Of a stretch of DNA of 64,000 nt, positions 1 to 9,022 are shown one piece after another. Location: NCBI GenBank assembly GCA_030747695.1, contig JASLKG010000004.1, positions 154,537-218,536 of the forward strand, written 5' to 3'. Source of the stretch: Candidatus Poseidoniaceae archaeon (GTDB lineage: Archaea > Thermoplasmatota > Poseidoniia > Poseidoniales > Poseidoniaceae). Within the stretch, counting starts at the first letter, position 1. Each line of letters begins with the position of its first letter. Under the pieces are notes generated by a model. It searched no databases, was not told the origin of the DNA, and saw only the letters and a program-made list of their open reading frames with translations. Made by a program: the position numbers and the translations under genes.

Positions 1-2166
1 CTATCACTGGGAAGGGTTCAAACTGCAACACTTGCAATGATTGTGGATCATGAAATTGAGATCCTTTCACATTCACCAAAGCCATTTTGGGAATTAGAAG
101 GTACATTCGAGTGTGATGGAGCAAAATGGTCCGCAAGATGGGAGCGCAAGGGGCATAAGGATGACAAGAATAATCCCGAATTAAAAGCACACAGAATTGT
201 TGATGAAGAGGAAAAGAAAGTTCTCGAGGGAGTAATTTCATCTCCAGGTGCATTTGAGGTGTCACAAACAAATCGTACATCTAAGGAAAAACCACCTCTA
301 AATTTTGATTTGACTGGGCTTCAACGAGAAGCTAACAATCTGTGGTCCTGGTCTGCAAGGAGAACCCTTTCTGCTGCGCAGGAATTATATGCAACACACA
401 AATTGACCACTTATCCTAGAACCGATTCCAGATATTTGCCTGAAGATATGATGGACGAAGTTGAAAAAATAGTCCGTCAACTTGGGGCTCAAAAAACTCT
501 CAATGAACATTCGAAGAATCTGATTGAAAATGGACTTAATAATTCTAAACGTAACTTTAACAACTCCAAAGTTAGTGATCACTTTGCCATAATACCCACT
601 GGAAAATTACCATCTGGTGGCATGAATCAAGATGCTGAAAAACTGTATGATTTGATTGCAAGACAGTTCTTGGCTTCATTCCATCCAGAAGCAACATGGT
701 CGGTAGAAAAGAGAACTGCTACAAAGCTTGAACAAATATTCATCAAAGAAGTGAGGAAATTGACGACGCCAGGTTGGCGTGCTGTAAGACCAAAAAGTAC
801 CAAAATTCCAGAAGGCTGGGGTGAATTAGCGGAGAATCCTTGTGATGCTGAAATGATCAGTCATGAATTTAAAGAGGAAAAAACAAAACCACCTAATAGG
901 CTCAAGGAAGCAGGTCTGCTACGTCTAATGGAACATGCTGGGAAAAAAATAGACGATGAGGATTTATCTGAAATTATGAAGGATAAGGGGCTAGGAACAC
1001 CAGCCACCCGTGCTGAAACAATTGAAAAATTAATTTCGAGGGAATTTATTGCCCGAAATAAAGGAAGCATACGGGCAATGCCACACGGAATCAAATTGAT
1101 AGATATGCTTCGTAGAATACCAGTACAATGGATTACATCGCCCGAGTTAACAGGTGACATGGAGGCTAAATTAGCGAGTGTTCAGCGAGGTAATTCTACA
1201 CGTGACGACTATATGGATGGAGTTACAACTTTAGTGACTGAATTAGTTGAGGGTATTCGAGGACACGATCGAAATTTACTCTATGAAAATGAGGACCCAA
1301 TTGGTGTATGTCCGATATGTAGCGAATCTGTTGGAGAAACTATACTTTCCTATATTTGTTCAAAAAATGAAGGACGAGATAAGGGATGTTCATTCGTAAT
1401 GTGGAAGGACTCTAGTGGCCGATGGTTCGACAGAGAAACTGCAAAAAAATTGATTGAAGAAAAATCTATTGTCGATTTGCACGGATTCTTTTCACGAAAT
1501 GGGGAATCTTATGGAAACAATGTTTCAATCACAGAAAAAGGTACTATCAATTTTGCTAACAAGGCAACTGAAACAACTAACGCAGATGATGTCGAATTAT
1601 GCGCCTGCCCCCGATGTAATTCTGGAACTATTAGGATTGGAACTAATGTCTATTCCTGTGACAATGGTGAATGCCAGTTTAGAGGATTAGGGAAGAATAT
1701 TTGTAAACGCGATATTTCATCTGATGAAGCACTGAAAATATTGACTGAAGGTAAATCAGAACTTATTGAAGATTTTACCTCAAAGCGTGGCAAGAAATTT
1801 CCGGCTTACCTTGTTTTGGAGGAAAAGAAAGTTGGCTTTGAATTTCCTCCACGCGAAGTTTCGCCGGATGCTAAGAGATTTGAGATACAACCTGGAATCA
1901 TTGCAATGTGTACTGTGCATGAAGTTGGAATTATTGAAACTGACACACACTACGTCCCTGAGGAAAATAACAAGGGGTGTAAGTTAAACATTGCACGTGA
2001 AATGAGCAAGCGTGAAATTACACGTGATGAAGTTAAACAACTTATAGAATCTAAAAAGATCGGACCATTTGATGACTTTGTATCTAGAAAGGCTGGCAAG
2101 CCATTCAGCGCCACACTATATATTCGTGGAAATGAAAGTATTGGATATCGCTTTGCAAAGAAGTAA
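1..2166 (+). CDS. topB: Type IA DNA topoisomerase, TopB (topoisomerase III)-like, 5' truncated
   Basis: The reading frame is already open at base 1, where it reads LSLGRVQTATLAMI, the family's conserved strand-passage signature, so the first Met in view (37) is not the start and the Toprim domain lies outside the window. The catalytic tyrosine is in TTYPRTDSRYL (codon 412-414). The following SDHFAIIPT block and the SLGRVQT form favour TopB over TopA. After the core come two cysteine-rich ribbons (CPICSE...CS near 1309-1395; CPRCNS...CDNGEC near 1606-1680). Two copies of a C-terminal repeat follow, starting RDISSDEALKILTEGK and REITRDEVKQLIESKK, like the topoisomerase C-terminal repeat (Toprim_Crpt). 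The enzyme would relax or decatenate DNA through a single-strand break. Family assignment is firm; the TopB label rests on motif style. Confidence 0.93.
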   Translation, partial: LSLGRVQTATLAMIVDHEIEILSHSPKPFWELEGTFECDGAKWSARWERKGHKDDKNNPELKAHRIVDEEEKKVLEGVISSPGAFEVSQTNRTSKEKPPLNFDLTGLQREANNLWSWSARRTLSAAQELYATHKLTTYPRTDSRYLPEDMMDEVEKIVRQLGAQKTLNEHSKNLIENGLNNSKRNFNNSKVSDHFAIIPTGKLPSGGMNQDAEKLYDLIARQFLASFHPEATWSVEKRTATKLEQIFIKEVRKLTTPGWRAVRPKSTKIPEGWGELAENPCDAEMISHEFKEEKTKPPNRLKEAGLLRLMEHAGKKIDDEDLSEIMKDKGLGTPATRAETIEKLISREFIARNKGSIRAMPHGIKLIDMLRRIPVQWITSPELTGDMEAKLASVQRGNSTRDDYMDGVTTLVTELVEGIRGHDRNLLYENEDPIGVCPICSESVGETILSYICSKNEGRDKGCSFVMWKDSSGRWFDRETAKKLIEEKSIVDLHGFFSRNGESYGNNVSITEKGTINFANKATETTNADDVELCACPRCNSGTIRIGTNVYSCDNGECQFRGLGKNICKRDISSDEALKILTEGKSELIEDFTSKRGKKFPAYLVLEEKKVGFEFPPREVSPDAKRFEIQPGIIAMCTVHEVGIIETDTHYVPEENNKGCKLNIAREMSKREITRDEVKQLIESKKIGPFDDFVSRKAGKPFSATLYIRGNESIGYRFAKK

Positions 2167-2206
2167 AATTGCACAAGATTGACAACCCACCCTTTACGCC
2201 GTCTAC

Positions 2207-3412
2207 ATGATGCACTGGCAGGTAGTGGTAGTTGGAGCCGGTCCTGTCGGTGGTAGAATTGCCACAGAATTGGCGAAAAGGAAGATTTCTGTTTTACTTC
2301 TTGAAGAGCATAATGAAATTGGACGGCCTTTTCAATGTGCAGGACTCGTAAATCCTCCGGCAATGGAGAGAGTCAATCTAGAAGAATCTATACTAACAAC
2401 AGTTGACGGCGCTCATATTCACTCTCCAAGTGGGATAATGATACCGGTTGGTGAAGATGGAGTTCCACGAACACATGTAGTATGTAGGAAACGATTTGAT
2501 CAAGGTGTTGTAAGGCAAGCCCTTGAAGCAGGAGCTGAATTATTTCTAGAATCAAAACCACTTGATGCATATCTTGATGACGGTTTGATGAAACTAGTTG
2601 TAGACAAAAATGGTGAAGAAGTTAATGTTGAATGTGATCTGTTAATTGGTGCTGACGGCGCGCATTCATGGACTAGGAGACATTTTAAAATGGGCCGCCC
2701 AAAGGAAATGATGGTTGGTTTCCAGGCTGATGTTACCGGTCTTAAAGGTCCAGATAATTGGCTAGAGATGTACACTGGTGAAGAAGTTGCTCCTGGTTTT
2801 TTTGCATGGGTAATTCCATGTGGAGATGGTAATCATAGGATCGGCGTATGGTCAACCCCTGACTGTTTGGAAGGACGTAGCGTAGAGGGTTTGTATGAGA
2901 CGTTGATTCACCATCCACAATGGAAAGAAAGATTTAGTGGGATGAAAGAGATCTCGAAATACTGTGGACCTGTTCCCTGTGGTCTAATTCGTAGGCCATT
3001 CAAGGATCGAGTCATGGTTATTGGAGATGCTGCAGGAATGGCAAAGCCAACAACAGGTGGTGGTATTGGACCAGGATTTAGCCAAGTCGATTCGATAATT
3101 GACAACTTGTATCTTGCAATAATAAATAATAAACTCTCACAGAGAAATTTGGCAAAGGTATGCAAACCATATAGCTCTCTAAAGCGTGATCAAGATAAGG
3201 CAAGAGCTTTGAGAAATCTGCTAATAACAACTCCGAGTGATGATGAACTAAATTCACATTTTGAAATGTTTTCACGGCCTGAAATTTTAGATTTAATCAA
3301 CTCTATTGGCGAAATTGAACATCCTGTACCGCTAGGAATGACTCTACTAAGACGGGTTCCAGAATTTCGTATGCTTGCATTAAAGGCAGGATTTAGGCTA
3401 CTCTTTGCATAG
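2207..3412 (+). CDS. Geranylgeranyl reductase family FAD-dependent oxidoreductase
   Basis: The N-terminal VVVGAGPVGGRIA is a Rossmann FAD-binding glycine motif, followed by an acidic FAD-ribose ligand (LLLEEHNEIG) and GRPFQCAGLV, typical of geranylgeranyl reductases. A second FAD motif, VIGDAAGMAKPTTGGGIGPG, lies near residue 270. At 401 aa the length is normal. In archaea this family saturates the geranylgeranyl chains of ether lipids (digeranylgeranylglycerophospholipid reductase), and a lipid role is the likeliest here, though related enzymes reduce menaquinone or other prenyl groups. Tandem ATGs (2207, 2210) leave a one-codon uncertainty. The next gene begins 9 bases after the stop, behind GGTGAT, so the two are probably cotranscribed. 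The 40 bases after topB show no strong promoter. Confidence 0.88.
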   Translation: MMHWQVVVVGAGPVGGRIATELAKRKISVLLLEEHNEIGRPFQCAGLVNPPAMERVNLEESILTTVDGAHIHSPSGIMIPVGEDGVPRTHVVCRKRFDQGVVRQALEAGAELFLESKPLDAYLDDGLMKLVVDKNGEEVNVECDLLIGADGAHSWTRRHFKMGRPKEMMVGFQADVTGLKGPDNWLEMYTGEEVAPGFFAWVIPCGDGNHRIGVWSTPDCLEGRSVEGLYETLIHHPQWKERFSGMKEISKYCGPVPCGLIRRPFKDRVMVIGDAAGMAKPTTGGGIGPGFSQVDSIIDNLYLAIINNKLSQRNLAKVCKPYSSLKRDQDKARALRNLLITTPSDDELNSHFEMFSRPEILDLINSIGEIEHPVPLGMTLLRRVPEFRMLALKAGFRLLFA

Positions 3413-3420
3413 GTGATGAA

Positions 3421-4500
3421 ATGGTAAAGGTGATACATCGCGTACGATATCCACCATTTGAAAGTAAGCGGATTTTACCAGAATTCATTGAAGCAGCCGA
3501 GCATGAATTCGAGGTAGAAGGGGCTACTGTGCCCCCGTTTATCATCGGAAAAAAGAGTTCATGGATGTTAGAAAGAATTGTCGAAGGAGACCATGAGATT
3601 GATTGCGATTATCATGGAGACCCCCCGCAAATAATTTCTGCGCAACGTACTGGTTGGTATCTGACACCAAACCCGATTCATGCAAAGACTAGGAAATTTA
3701 TGGTTTGGACAGTTGTTGTCTTACTAACTTGCCTATTTTATCTATTCACAGTACCGATACAAGATTCACTAGGTTTGCCTACCTTTGGCACAGGAAAGAT
3801 TCGTCTCGGGCTGCTAGATTACCCTGTGTTGGCAGTAATCGTTGTCCCATTGATGCTTACACCAATAATACTCAGAGCAGGGGCTAACTTTAGCGATCTC
3901 AATCGTCAGAGACTTTTTTTGAAAGACCCTCCACAACCTCCAGAAATCAAATTGAGTGGAATAGTCAGTGGAAAGCCTTTGAAAGGGGAAATTTCGATAC
4001 CTGAAGTTAGAGAAAATTGGACTAATATGAAAATTTCATGGCGTGTTGGAGTATTACCACCGGCACGTCACAAAGTCTTCAAAATGCTTGGACGTGATAT
4101 CGATGGGCAACCTCCTCCGGGCTTAACCACGCCACTTCCACATCATTGGGAAAAGGGGCTAGATGACGGTACAGGTATGGGTGAAGATTCTCCCATGCAA
4201 AACCAAGAGGCGACTGGGGGTGTGTTCCTAAGACCAATGAGAATGATGGGGAGAGGAGGTAACATGGAAATGTCACTTGAGGGTGGCAAATTTAGTCTTG
4301 AGCCACCAAGAGGAAAGTGGCCTGGTACAATTTATGGAGATCTTGTAAGAGTACATTGGGAAGCGGTTCTCAGCATTCATAGAAGCACTGGAGGGACACT
4401 ACTTTGGGTTCTACCAATCACAGTCAAACATTCTGGAAAGAGTGTGGTAAATGATGATGTCACGATTTATGATGGTAGATCTGAAAGTGATGCTTTCTGA
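3421..4500 (+). CDS. Membrane protein of unknown function, two TM segments and C-terminal beta-rich domain
   Basis: I do not recognise the family. About 95 N-terminal residues are soluble. Two hydrophobic segments follow (WTVVVLLTCLFYLFTVPI near residue 98 and YPVLAVIVVPLMLTPIIL near residue 136). The remaining ~200 residues look beta-rich, with regularly spaced aromatic strands (MKISWRVGV, VRVHWEAVLSI, LLWVLPITVKH), reminiscent of an immunoglobulin or arrestin-like sandwich; that resemblance is a guess. No signal peptide is seen. The ATG at 3421 has GGTGATGAA just upstream and sits 9 bases after the geranylgeranyl reductase stop, suggesting cotranscription and perhaps a membrane-related role. 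The last codons form one arm of a hairpin that runs past the stop. Confidence 0.8.
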   Translation: MVKVIHRVRYPPFESKRILPEFIEAAEHEFEVEGATVPPFIIGKKSSWMLERIVEGDHEIDCDYHGDPPQIISAQRTGWYLTPNPIHAKTRKFMVWTVVVLLTCLFYLFTVPIQDSLGLPTFGTGKIRLGLLDYPVLAVIVVPLMLTPIILRAGANFSDLNRQRLFLKDPPQPPEIKLSGIVSGKPLKGEISIPEVRENWTNMKISWRVGVLPPARHKVFKMLGRDIDGQPPPGLTTPLPHHWEKGLDDGTGMGEDSPMQNQEATGGVFLRPMRMMGRGGNMEMSLEGGKFSLEPPRGKWPGTIYGDLVRVHWEAVLSIHRSTGGTLLWVLPITVKHSGKSVVNDDVTIYDGRSESDAF

Positions 4501-4510
4501 ATGAAAGCAT
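4490..4510 (+). other. Hairpin across a stop codon, possible terminator or processing site
   Basis: ATGCTTTC (4490-4497) and GAAAGCAT (4503-4510) form a perfect 8-bp inverted repeat around TGAAT, which contains the stop codon of the preceding membrane-protein gene. It is followed by TATTTGG rather than a T run, so it is not a classical intrinsic terminator. It lies 28 bases before the next start and could separate the two transcripts or shape the leader of the lipoprotein gene. Confidence 0.45.
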
Positions 4511-4538
4511 TATTTGGAACTTCGTTGCGTCGCAAATT

Positions 4539-7526
4539 ATGGAGGCCAGAGTTCTACGTGCAATTCTTCTGGCCTGCCTGCTTACATTGTCTGGATGCAT
4601 GGGTGCCGAAGAAAGTACACCTGTTAATGAAGAGCCTGAAAAAATAACCGTTACAGCTGTCTTAACACCCATTGCTGCAACAAACTCAATTGTAGGAGGA
4701 ATGGTAACACTAACTGCAAATGTTGCGATACAGCCATCAAATACACTAGTAGAGTTTGAATCTGTCATTCATACACCATCAGGGATAAGACAAGTAGAAA
4801 ATACAATTGTTGATGTTAACAATCTTGTAAACATTGTACTAATACCTGATGAGCCTGGCATCTGGAATGTCACGATACGTTTGGTTGCTGAAGATATTTC
4901 TGAACCAATTTCAACTTCATGGGAATTTCTAGTCCAAGCTCCAGATGAAGGTGTCACCCTTATTTCAATGGAAACTATAATCGAAGTTGAAATCGATACA
5001 AATGTGGTAATAGAAGGTAATGTAATGCATGAAAATATTGATTCATGTAGTCTAAATTTTGCCACCACACAGGTCAATATGGAGCCAGATGGTACCTTTT
5101 CATATTCACTTGGAATAGTAGAGGAAAGTTATAGCTTCACCCTAACTGCAACATGCGGCATATGGACTGAAACTATAGATGAGCGTTTGATAAGAATAAT
5201 AGTTACAGGTGGAGATGATCTAGATGGCGATGGGTATTCGAATGATATCGACCAATGCCCTGATGGCTATGGTGAAGAAGAAGGATGGGTTCCAAATGAT
5301 ATTACTGATTATGATAGTGATGGATGCTATGATTATGGTGAAGATGTCGATGATGACAATGATGGAATAATAGATTTCGATGACAATTGTATTTCAGTAG
5401 TAGGATGGATATCTAATGAAACAAATGATCATGATTTAGACGGTTGTTCTGATAATGATGAAGATACTGATGATGATAATGATGGTATTACTGATGAACT
5501 AGACACTTGCCCAACAGGTTATACGAATTGGGAAAATAGCCCATATACTGATTGGGATGGAGATGGATGTCATGATTTTGAAGAAGACATTGATGATGAC
5601 AATGACCTCATCGAAGACAGTTTAGATGCTTGTTGGAGAGGTAAATCAAACTGGGACAGCACTAGCCTAACAGATTATGATACAGATGGTTGCAGGGATT
5701 CAGATGAAGATCAAGATGATGATAATGATGGAGTTAATGACGTAAACTCCACTGGAGTTCTACTTGATTTGTGTCCTTATAGTCCACTAAATGCAACTGA
5801 TATTGACGAGCATGGTTGTGATTCAACCGAGCGTGATAGTGATAATGATGGTGTAGTAGATGCATGGGATGAATGCCAAGGGACTCCAATGGGAATAGCA
5901 GTGAACAATGTTGGATGCGCTGATCTAGATGGTGATGGTGTCTTCTCCAACGTCGATAATTGTTCTAACACAATGCAACAGTGGACACCTGATATTCAGG
6001 GTTGTGCTGTTTATCAAAATCCAATTCCGTGGAAACAAAATGGTCACGGAAGCGGACGCATGGATACGGTTTCAGCATTTTCAGTACCTACACTTGATGG
6101 TTCATGGTCATTCCAAACAGAATGGACTGGGCATGAAATTTATCTGTTTTTGTTCAAATATACTGACTCAAGTGGAAATGGTAATAACGCCGAATGGAGT
6201 AGTAATCCTGGTTCAATGATTCGGAAATTACCAGACAATGCACATTTGTTCTATGGCTCATTTGATAGCACATTTCACAATGACGTAATTGGACGTGAAA
6301 ATGCTGTTCTTGCAACTCTTTCTACTAGCGAGGAAGAAAAATACATGCCGAGAATACATTTCATTGATCAAGACATGTCTAATGCAAATGGTGGACTAGG
6401 AGATTTAATCAATAGTTGGGGGTCACTCTATTATGGAATAGATCGATTCCAACGCGCAAGAGAAATTGGTTCTATCTATGCTTGGACAAGCAGTTCAAAC
6501 GATATCTCGCACTGGGCATATGAAACTAGAATGTATAATTATGAATTCATGCAGGAAATACGTTCCGATGATCCAAATGTTGAAACTGTGACCATAGCAA
6601 ATGAGCTATGGCATTCTGGAGGGTGGCAAGGTGGATATACTTCAACATATGAAAATGTAACAATAGATTTACAACATGAAATTTCACAATATGACACATT
6701 AGAGATTTTTCATGAGCATGCTTGTGAAGATCGACGTAATAGGTACCAAAATTCGGATGGAAGCTACGGAGGGTGTCATGAATGGGACTATCTCGCATAT
6801 CTCAAGATATGTGATGCAAATAATTCGTCATCATGTGGCACTGAATTTGTCAGGTGGATTACTACTTATGGCCGTGAAGGGCGATGGATTACTGACATAA
6901 CTCCCTATTTGTTTATGCTAGAAGAAAACCAACAACGTACGTTCAAATATCAAGGAGCAAACAAGGGCTCACTGACCATGAAGTTATACTTTTCAAATTG
7001 GACTAAAGGCGAGATTCCTGTTGCCGGTGAAAGAATGTTTACGGGTGGTGAATTTGCTGGCGAATATAATAATGAATCAAGATACACACGCCAATATAAT
7101 TTTACAACACCAGCAGATTATTATCACGCAAAAATAATCGCAACGATTACTGGACACGGTTTTAATCAAGACCAGGAAAATTGTGCAGAATTCTGTGACC
7201 ATGAGCACCACTATTTCTTGAATAGCAATTCTAACTACGAATGGCACCCTATAGTTCACAATAATCAGGGTTGTGAAAATGAAGTTGACCGGGGTGTTGT
7301 TGCAAATCAATTTGGAACCTGGCCATATGGCCGAGCAGGTTGGTGTGCAGGACAGCACGTCGAGCAATGGACCTATGATATAACTGACTGGATAGATAAC
7401 TCTACAACAAATAATCTGAAGTATAAAGGGTTATTTCAAGGACAAGAATATGTCCCACAAAATACGAATGGAGGCAGCAGAACCATTCGCGCTGAAATTT
7501 GGATTGTATGGTACGATAGTGCCTAA
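4539..7526 (+). CDS. Exported lipoprotein: thrombospondin type 3 repeats plus peptide-N-glycosidase F-like domain
   Basis: The N-terminus has a signal peptide ending in a lipobox (LLTLSGC), so the product is probably a membrane-anchored extracellular lipoprotein. After a ~200-residue beta-rich region come calcium-binding thrombospondin type 3 repeats (about residues 225-480; DLDGDGYSND, DDDNDGI and DNCP-type units). A middle domain (about 490-660) is unassigned. The C-terminal ~320 residues resemble peptide-N4-(N-acetyl-glucosaminyl)asparagine amidase F: GCHEWDYLAYL corresponds to the CDEWDRYANVYV block carrying catalytic Asp60 of the bacterial enzyme, GHGF...NCAEFC to the GCAEWC block carrying Glu206, and GTWPYGRAGWCAG to NWAPDRAGWCPG. 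The likely role is removing N-glycans from glycoproteins outside the cell. The Glu118 equivalent is not obvious, so activity is not certain. Confidence 0.85.
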   Translation: MEARVLRAILLACLLTLSGCMGAEESTPVNEEPEKITVTAVLTPIAATNSIVGGMVTLTANVAIQPSNTLVEFESVIHTPSGIRQVENTIVDVNNLVNIVLIPDEPGIWNVTIRLVAEDISEPISTSWEFLVQAPDEGVTLISMETIIEVEIDTNVVIEGNVMHENIDSCSLNFATTQVNMEPDGTFSYSLGIVEESYSFTLTATCGIWTETIDERLIRIIVTGGDDLDGDGYSNDIDQCPDGYGEEEGWVPNDITDYDSDGCYDYGEDVDDDNDGIIDFDDNCISVVGWISNETNDHDLDGCSDNDEDTDDDNDGITDELDTCPTGYTNWENSPYTDWDGDGCHDFEEDIDDDNDLIEDSLDACWRGKSNWDSTSLTDYDTDGCRDSDEDQDDDNDGVNDVNSTGVLLDLCPYSPLNATDIDEHGCDSTERDSDNDGVVDAWDECQGTPMGIAVNNVGCADLDGDGVFSNVDNCSNTMQQWTPDIQGCAVYQNPIPWKQNGHGSGRMDTVSAFSVPTLDGSWSFQTEWTGHEIYLFLFKYTDSSGNGNNAEWSSNPGSMIRKLPDNAHLFYGSFDSTFHNDVIGRENAVLATLSTSEEEKYMPRIHFIDQDMSNANGGLGDLINSWGSLYYGIDRFQRAREIGSIYAWTSSSNDISHWAYETRMYNYEFMQEIRSDDPNVETVTIANELWHSGGWQGGYTSTYENVTIDLQHEISQYDTLEIFHEHACEDRRNRYQNSDGSYGGCHEWDYLAYLKICDANNSSSCGTEFVRWITTYGREGRWITDITPYLFMLEENQQRTFKYQGANKGSLTMKLYFSNWTKGEIPVAGERMFTGGEFAGEYNNESRYTRQYNFTTPADYYHAKIIATITGHGFNQDQENCAEFCDHEHHYFLNSNSNYEWHPIVHNNQGCENEVDRGVVANQFGTWPYGRAGWCAGQHVEQWTYDITDWIDNSTTNNLKYKGLFQGQEYVPQNTNGGSRTIRAEIWIVWYDSA

Positions 7527-7644
7527 TAATTGCAGAGATTTTTGGATGCACCCTTGGACGGCGGGTTCGGAACAATGTTATGCTAGAATAGATTCGGACT
7601 AACATAGCAAAAATGAAATATACATTTGATTCAACGAATTATAC
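7527..7644. other. Intergenic stretch, no recognised feature
   Basis: These 118 bases separate the lipoprotein gene from the DUF2061 gene. They include a GC-richer patch (7552-7576) that does not fold into a tRNA, and an AT-rich run just before 7645 that could hold a promoter. I see no terminator or repeat I can support. Confidence 0.5.
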
Positions 7645-7866
7645 ATGAGTTATACAAGAAATCGAGTTTTGGTTAAATCGTTCGTCTGGAGAATTATAGC
7701 AACCCTGACAGGTGCAATAATCACATGGCTTTTGACGGGTGAGATTGAAACAGCAGGAAAATTCATCATTATCGAATTCCCTTTGAAGATAATGGTTTAC
7801 TACATCCACGAAAGGGGTTGGGAGTCAATTTCATGGGGAGTGGTTCCAACCGAATTGAAGGACTAG
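7645..7866 (+). CDS. DUF2061 family small membrane protein
   Basis: This 73-aa protein matches the DUF2061 pattern: RVLVKSFVWRIIATLTGA at the N-terminus, a central hydrophobic stretch, then IEFPLKIMVYYIHERGWESI with the characteristic YYxHERxW ending. Two short transmembrane helices are predicted by eye. The family is widespread in bacteria and present in some archaea; its biochemical role is unknown, and in some bacteria it sits near sulfate-assimilation genes, which are not seen here. It starts at ATG 7645 after an AT-rich leader and converges with the MqnC-like gene, 27 bases away. The length is complete for the family. Confidence 0.85.
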   Translation: MSYTRNRVLVKSFVWRIIATLTGAIITWLLTGEIETAGKFIIIEFPLKIMVYYIHERGWESISWGVVPTELKD

Positions 7867-7893
7867 ATGCACTAATACTTCCTTCGGTTTGGT

Positions 7894-9012
7894 TCATTCT
7901 GGCGTAGCCAACAAATTGTAACGTGAATTCCTACGTTTTGGCCTAAATCCTGCCTTAAGAATTATATTTTGTAACTCTCTTTCTGTGGCCTGCATTTTTT
8001 GTGTACCACTTGCAGATACAACATTCTCTTCCATCATTGTAGATCCTGCATCGTCTGCACCGCCAAGAAGTGCCATTTGGGCTATTTCAAGTCCCATTGT
8101 AGGCCATGATGCTTGTATATGCTTAATATTATCAAAAAATAGCCTTGAAATAGCCAAGTGGCGTAAATATTCGCTTGGACCTGCACCAAGTTCTATCTTG
8201 TTTAATCCCCGATTACGTTTCCCATAGGTGTTGTTTTCTAACTGGACTGGCCAAGAAATGAATGAGGTAAAACCATTACCGTGTTTTTCAAGACTTGAAT
8301 CCTGTAATTCTCTGACTCTATCCATGTGTTCAATTCTTTCTTTTGTCCCTTCGCCAAATCCAAATACATTCGTTGCACTTGTTGTCATCCCTAATGATTG
8401 AGCTTCAGACATTACTCTCAACCAATTATCGGGAGAACCCTTTTTGGGAGAAATGTCTTTTCTTACTTCTTCAACGAGCATTTCAGCACCGCCCCCTGGC
8501 AAACCATGCATGCCAGCAGTTTGTAATTCAATTAATACGTCCAATGTTGACAAACCTGTTATATCTGCAATTCCTTCTATCTCAATTGGACTAAAACAAT
8601 CAAGGTCAATATCGGGATGATTCTTTCTTAAGTTACCAATTAATTCAGTATAATATTCAATTCCTAATTCAGGATTTACTCCTCCTTGCATCAGGATTCT
8701 AACTCCCTCTATGTCTTCTAATTCAGTTACACGGTCACTGATCTCCTCAAAGGACTGTGTGTAAACTTCCTCATGACCTGGTGGGCGATAAAATGAACAA
8801 AATTGGCAATTAATTGTGCAGACATTGGTATAATTGATATTACGATCAATCAAATATGTCACTTCATCACTAGAATTTATTTCACAACGACGCTGATGTG
8901 CTGCCTTTCTTAGATCATGTATTGAAGCATTATCATACAGTATCATAGCATCGTCGACACTTAATCTACTGCCAGTTTCCATATGATGTTTGAGGACTTC
9001 CCTCCACTGCAC
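7894..9012 (-). CDS. mqnC: Radical SAM enzyme of the MqnC/MqnE/CofH group, most like MqnC
   Basis: A radical SAM cluster motif CX3CX2C is at Cys65, Cys69 and Cys72, in the context DRNINYTNVCTINCQFCSFY. The DRNINYTNVC lead-in, GLPGGGAEMLVEEVRK and the ERIEHM/RELQD region are characteristic of cyclic dehypoxanthinyl futalosine synthase (MqnC) of the futalosine menaquinone route rather than the F420-pathway CofH. MqnC uses 5'-deoxyadenosyl radical chemistry to cyclise dehypoxanthine futalosine. No other mqn gene is visible nearby, so the pathway assignment rests on this protein alone. The start is GTG at 9012, behind GAGGTGA, 10 bases after the Xaa-Pro peptidase stop, so the two genes are likely cotranscribed. 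Confidence 0.82.
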   Translation of the reverse strand: MQWREVLKHHMETGSRLSVDDAMILYDNASIHDLRKAAHQRRCEINSSDEVTYLIDRNINYTNVCTINCQFCSFYRPPGHEEVYTQSFEEISDRVTELEDIEGVRILMQGGVNPELGIEYYTELIGNLRKNHPDIDLDCFSPIEIEGIADITGLSTLDVLIELQTAGMHGLPGGGAEMLVEEVRKDISPKKGSPDNWLRVMSEAQSLGMTTSATNVFGFGEGTKERIEHMDRVRELQDSSLEKHGNGFTSFISWPVQLENNTYGKRNRGLNKIELGAGPSEYLRHLAISRLFFDNIKHIQASWPTMGLEIAQMALLGGADDAGSTMMEENVVSASGTQKMQATERELQNIILKAGFRPKRRNSRYNLLATPE

Positions 9013-9022
9013 CTATTTCACC

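Noticed and set aside
5212..5990. Repetitive GAT-rich DNA as a CRISPR or simple-sequence repeat
   Set aside because: The repetition reflects DxDxDG codons of thrombospondin repeats; there is no fixed repeat-spacer structure. The same holds for 12000-15000.
7552..7600. GC-richer patch resembling part of a tRNA
   Set aside because: GGTTCGGAA looks like a T-loop, but no acceptor or anticodon stem can be formed around it.
7894..9012. Annotating the radical SAM gene as cofH (F420 synthesis)
   Set aside because: DRNINYTNVC and GLPGGGAEMLVEEVRK are MqnC-like, and no cofG or other F420 gene is adjacent. It remains a possible alternative.
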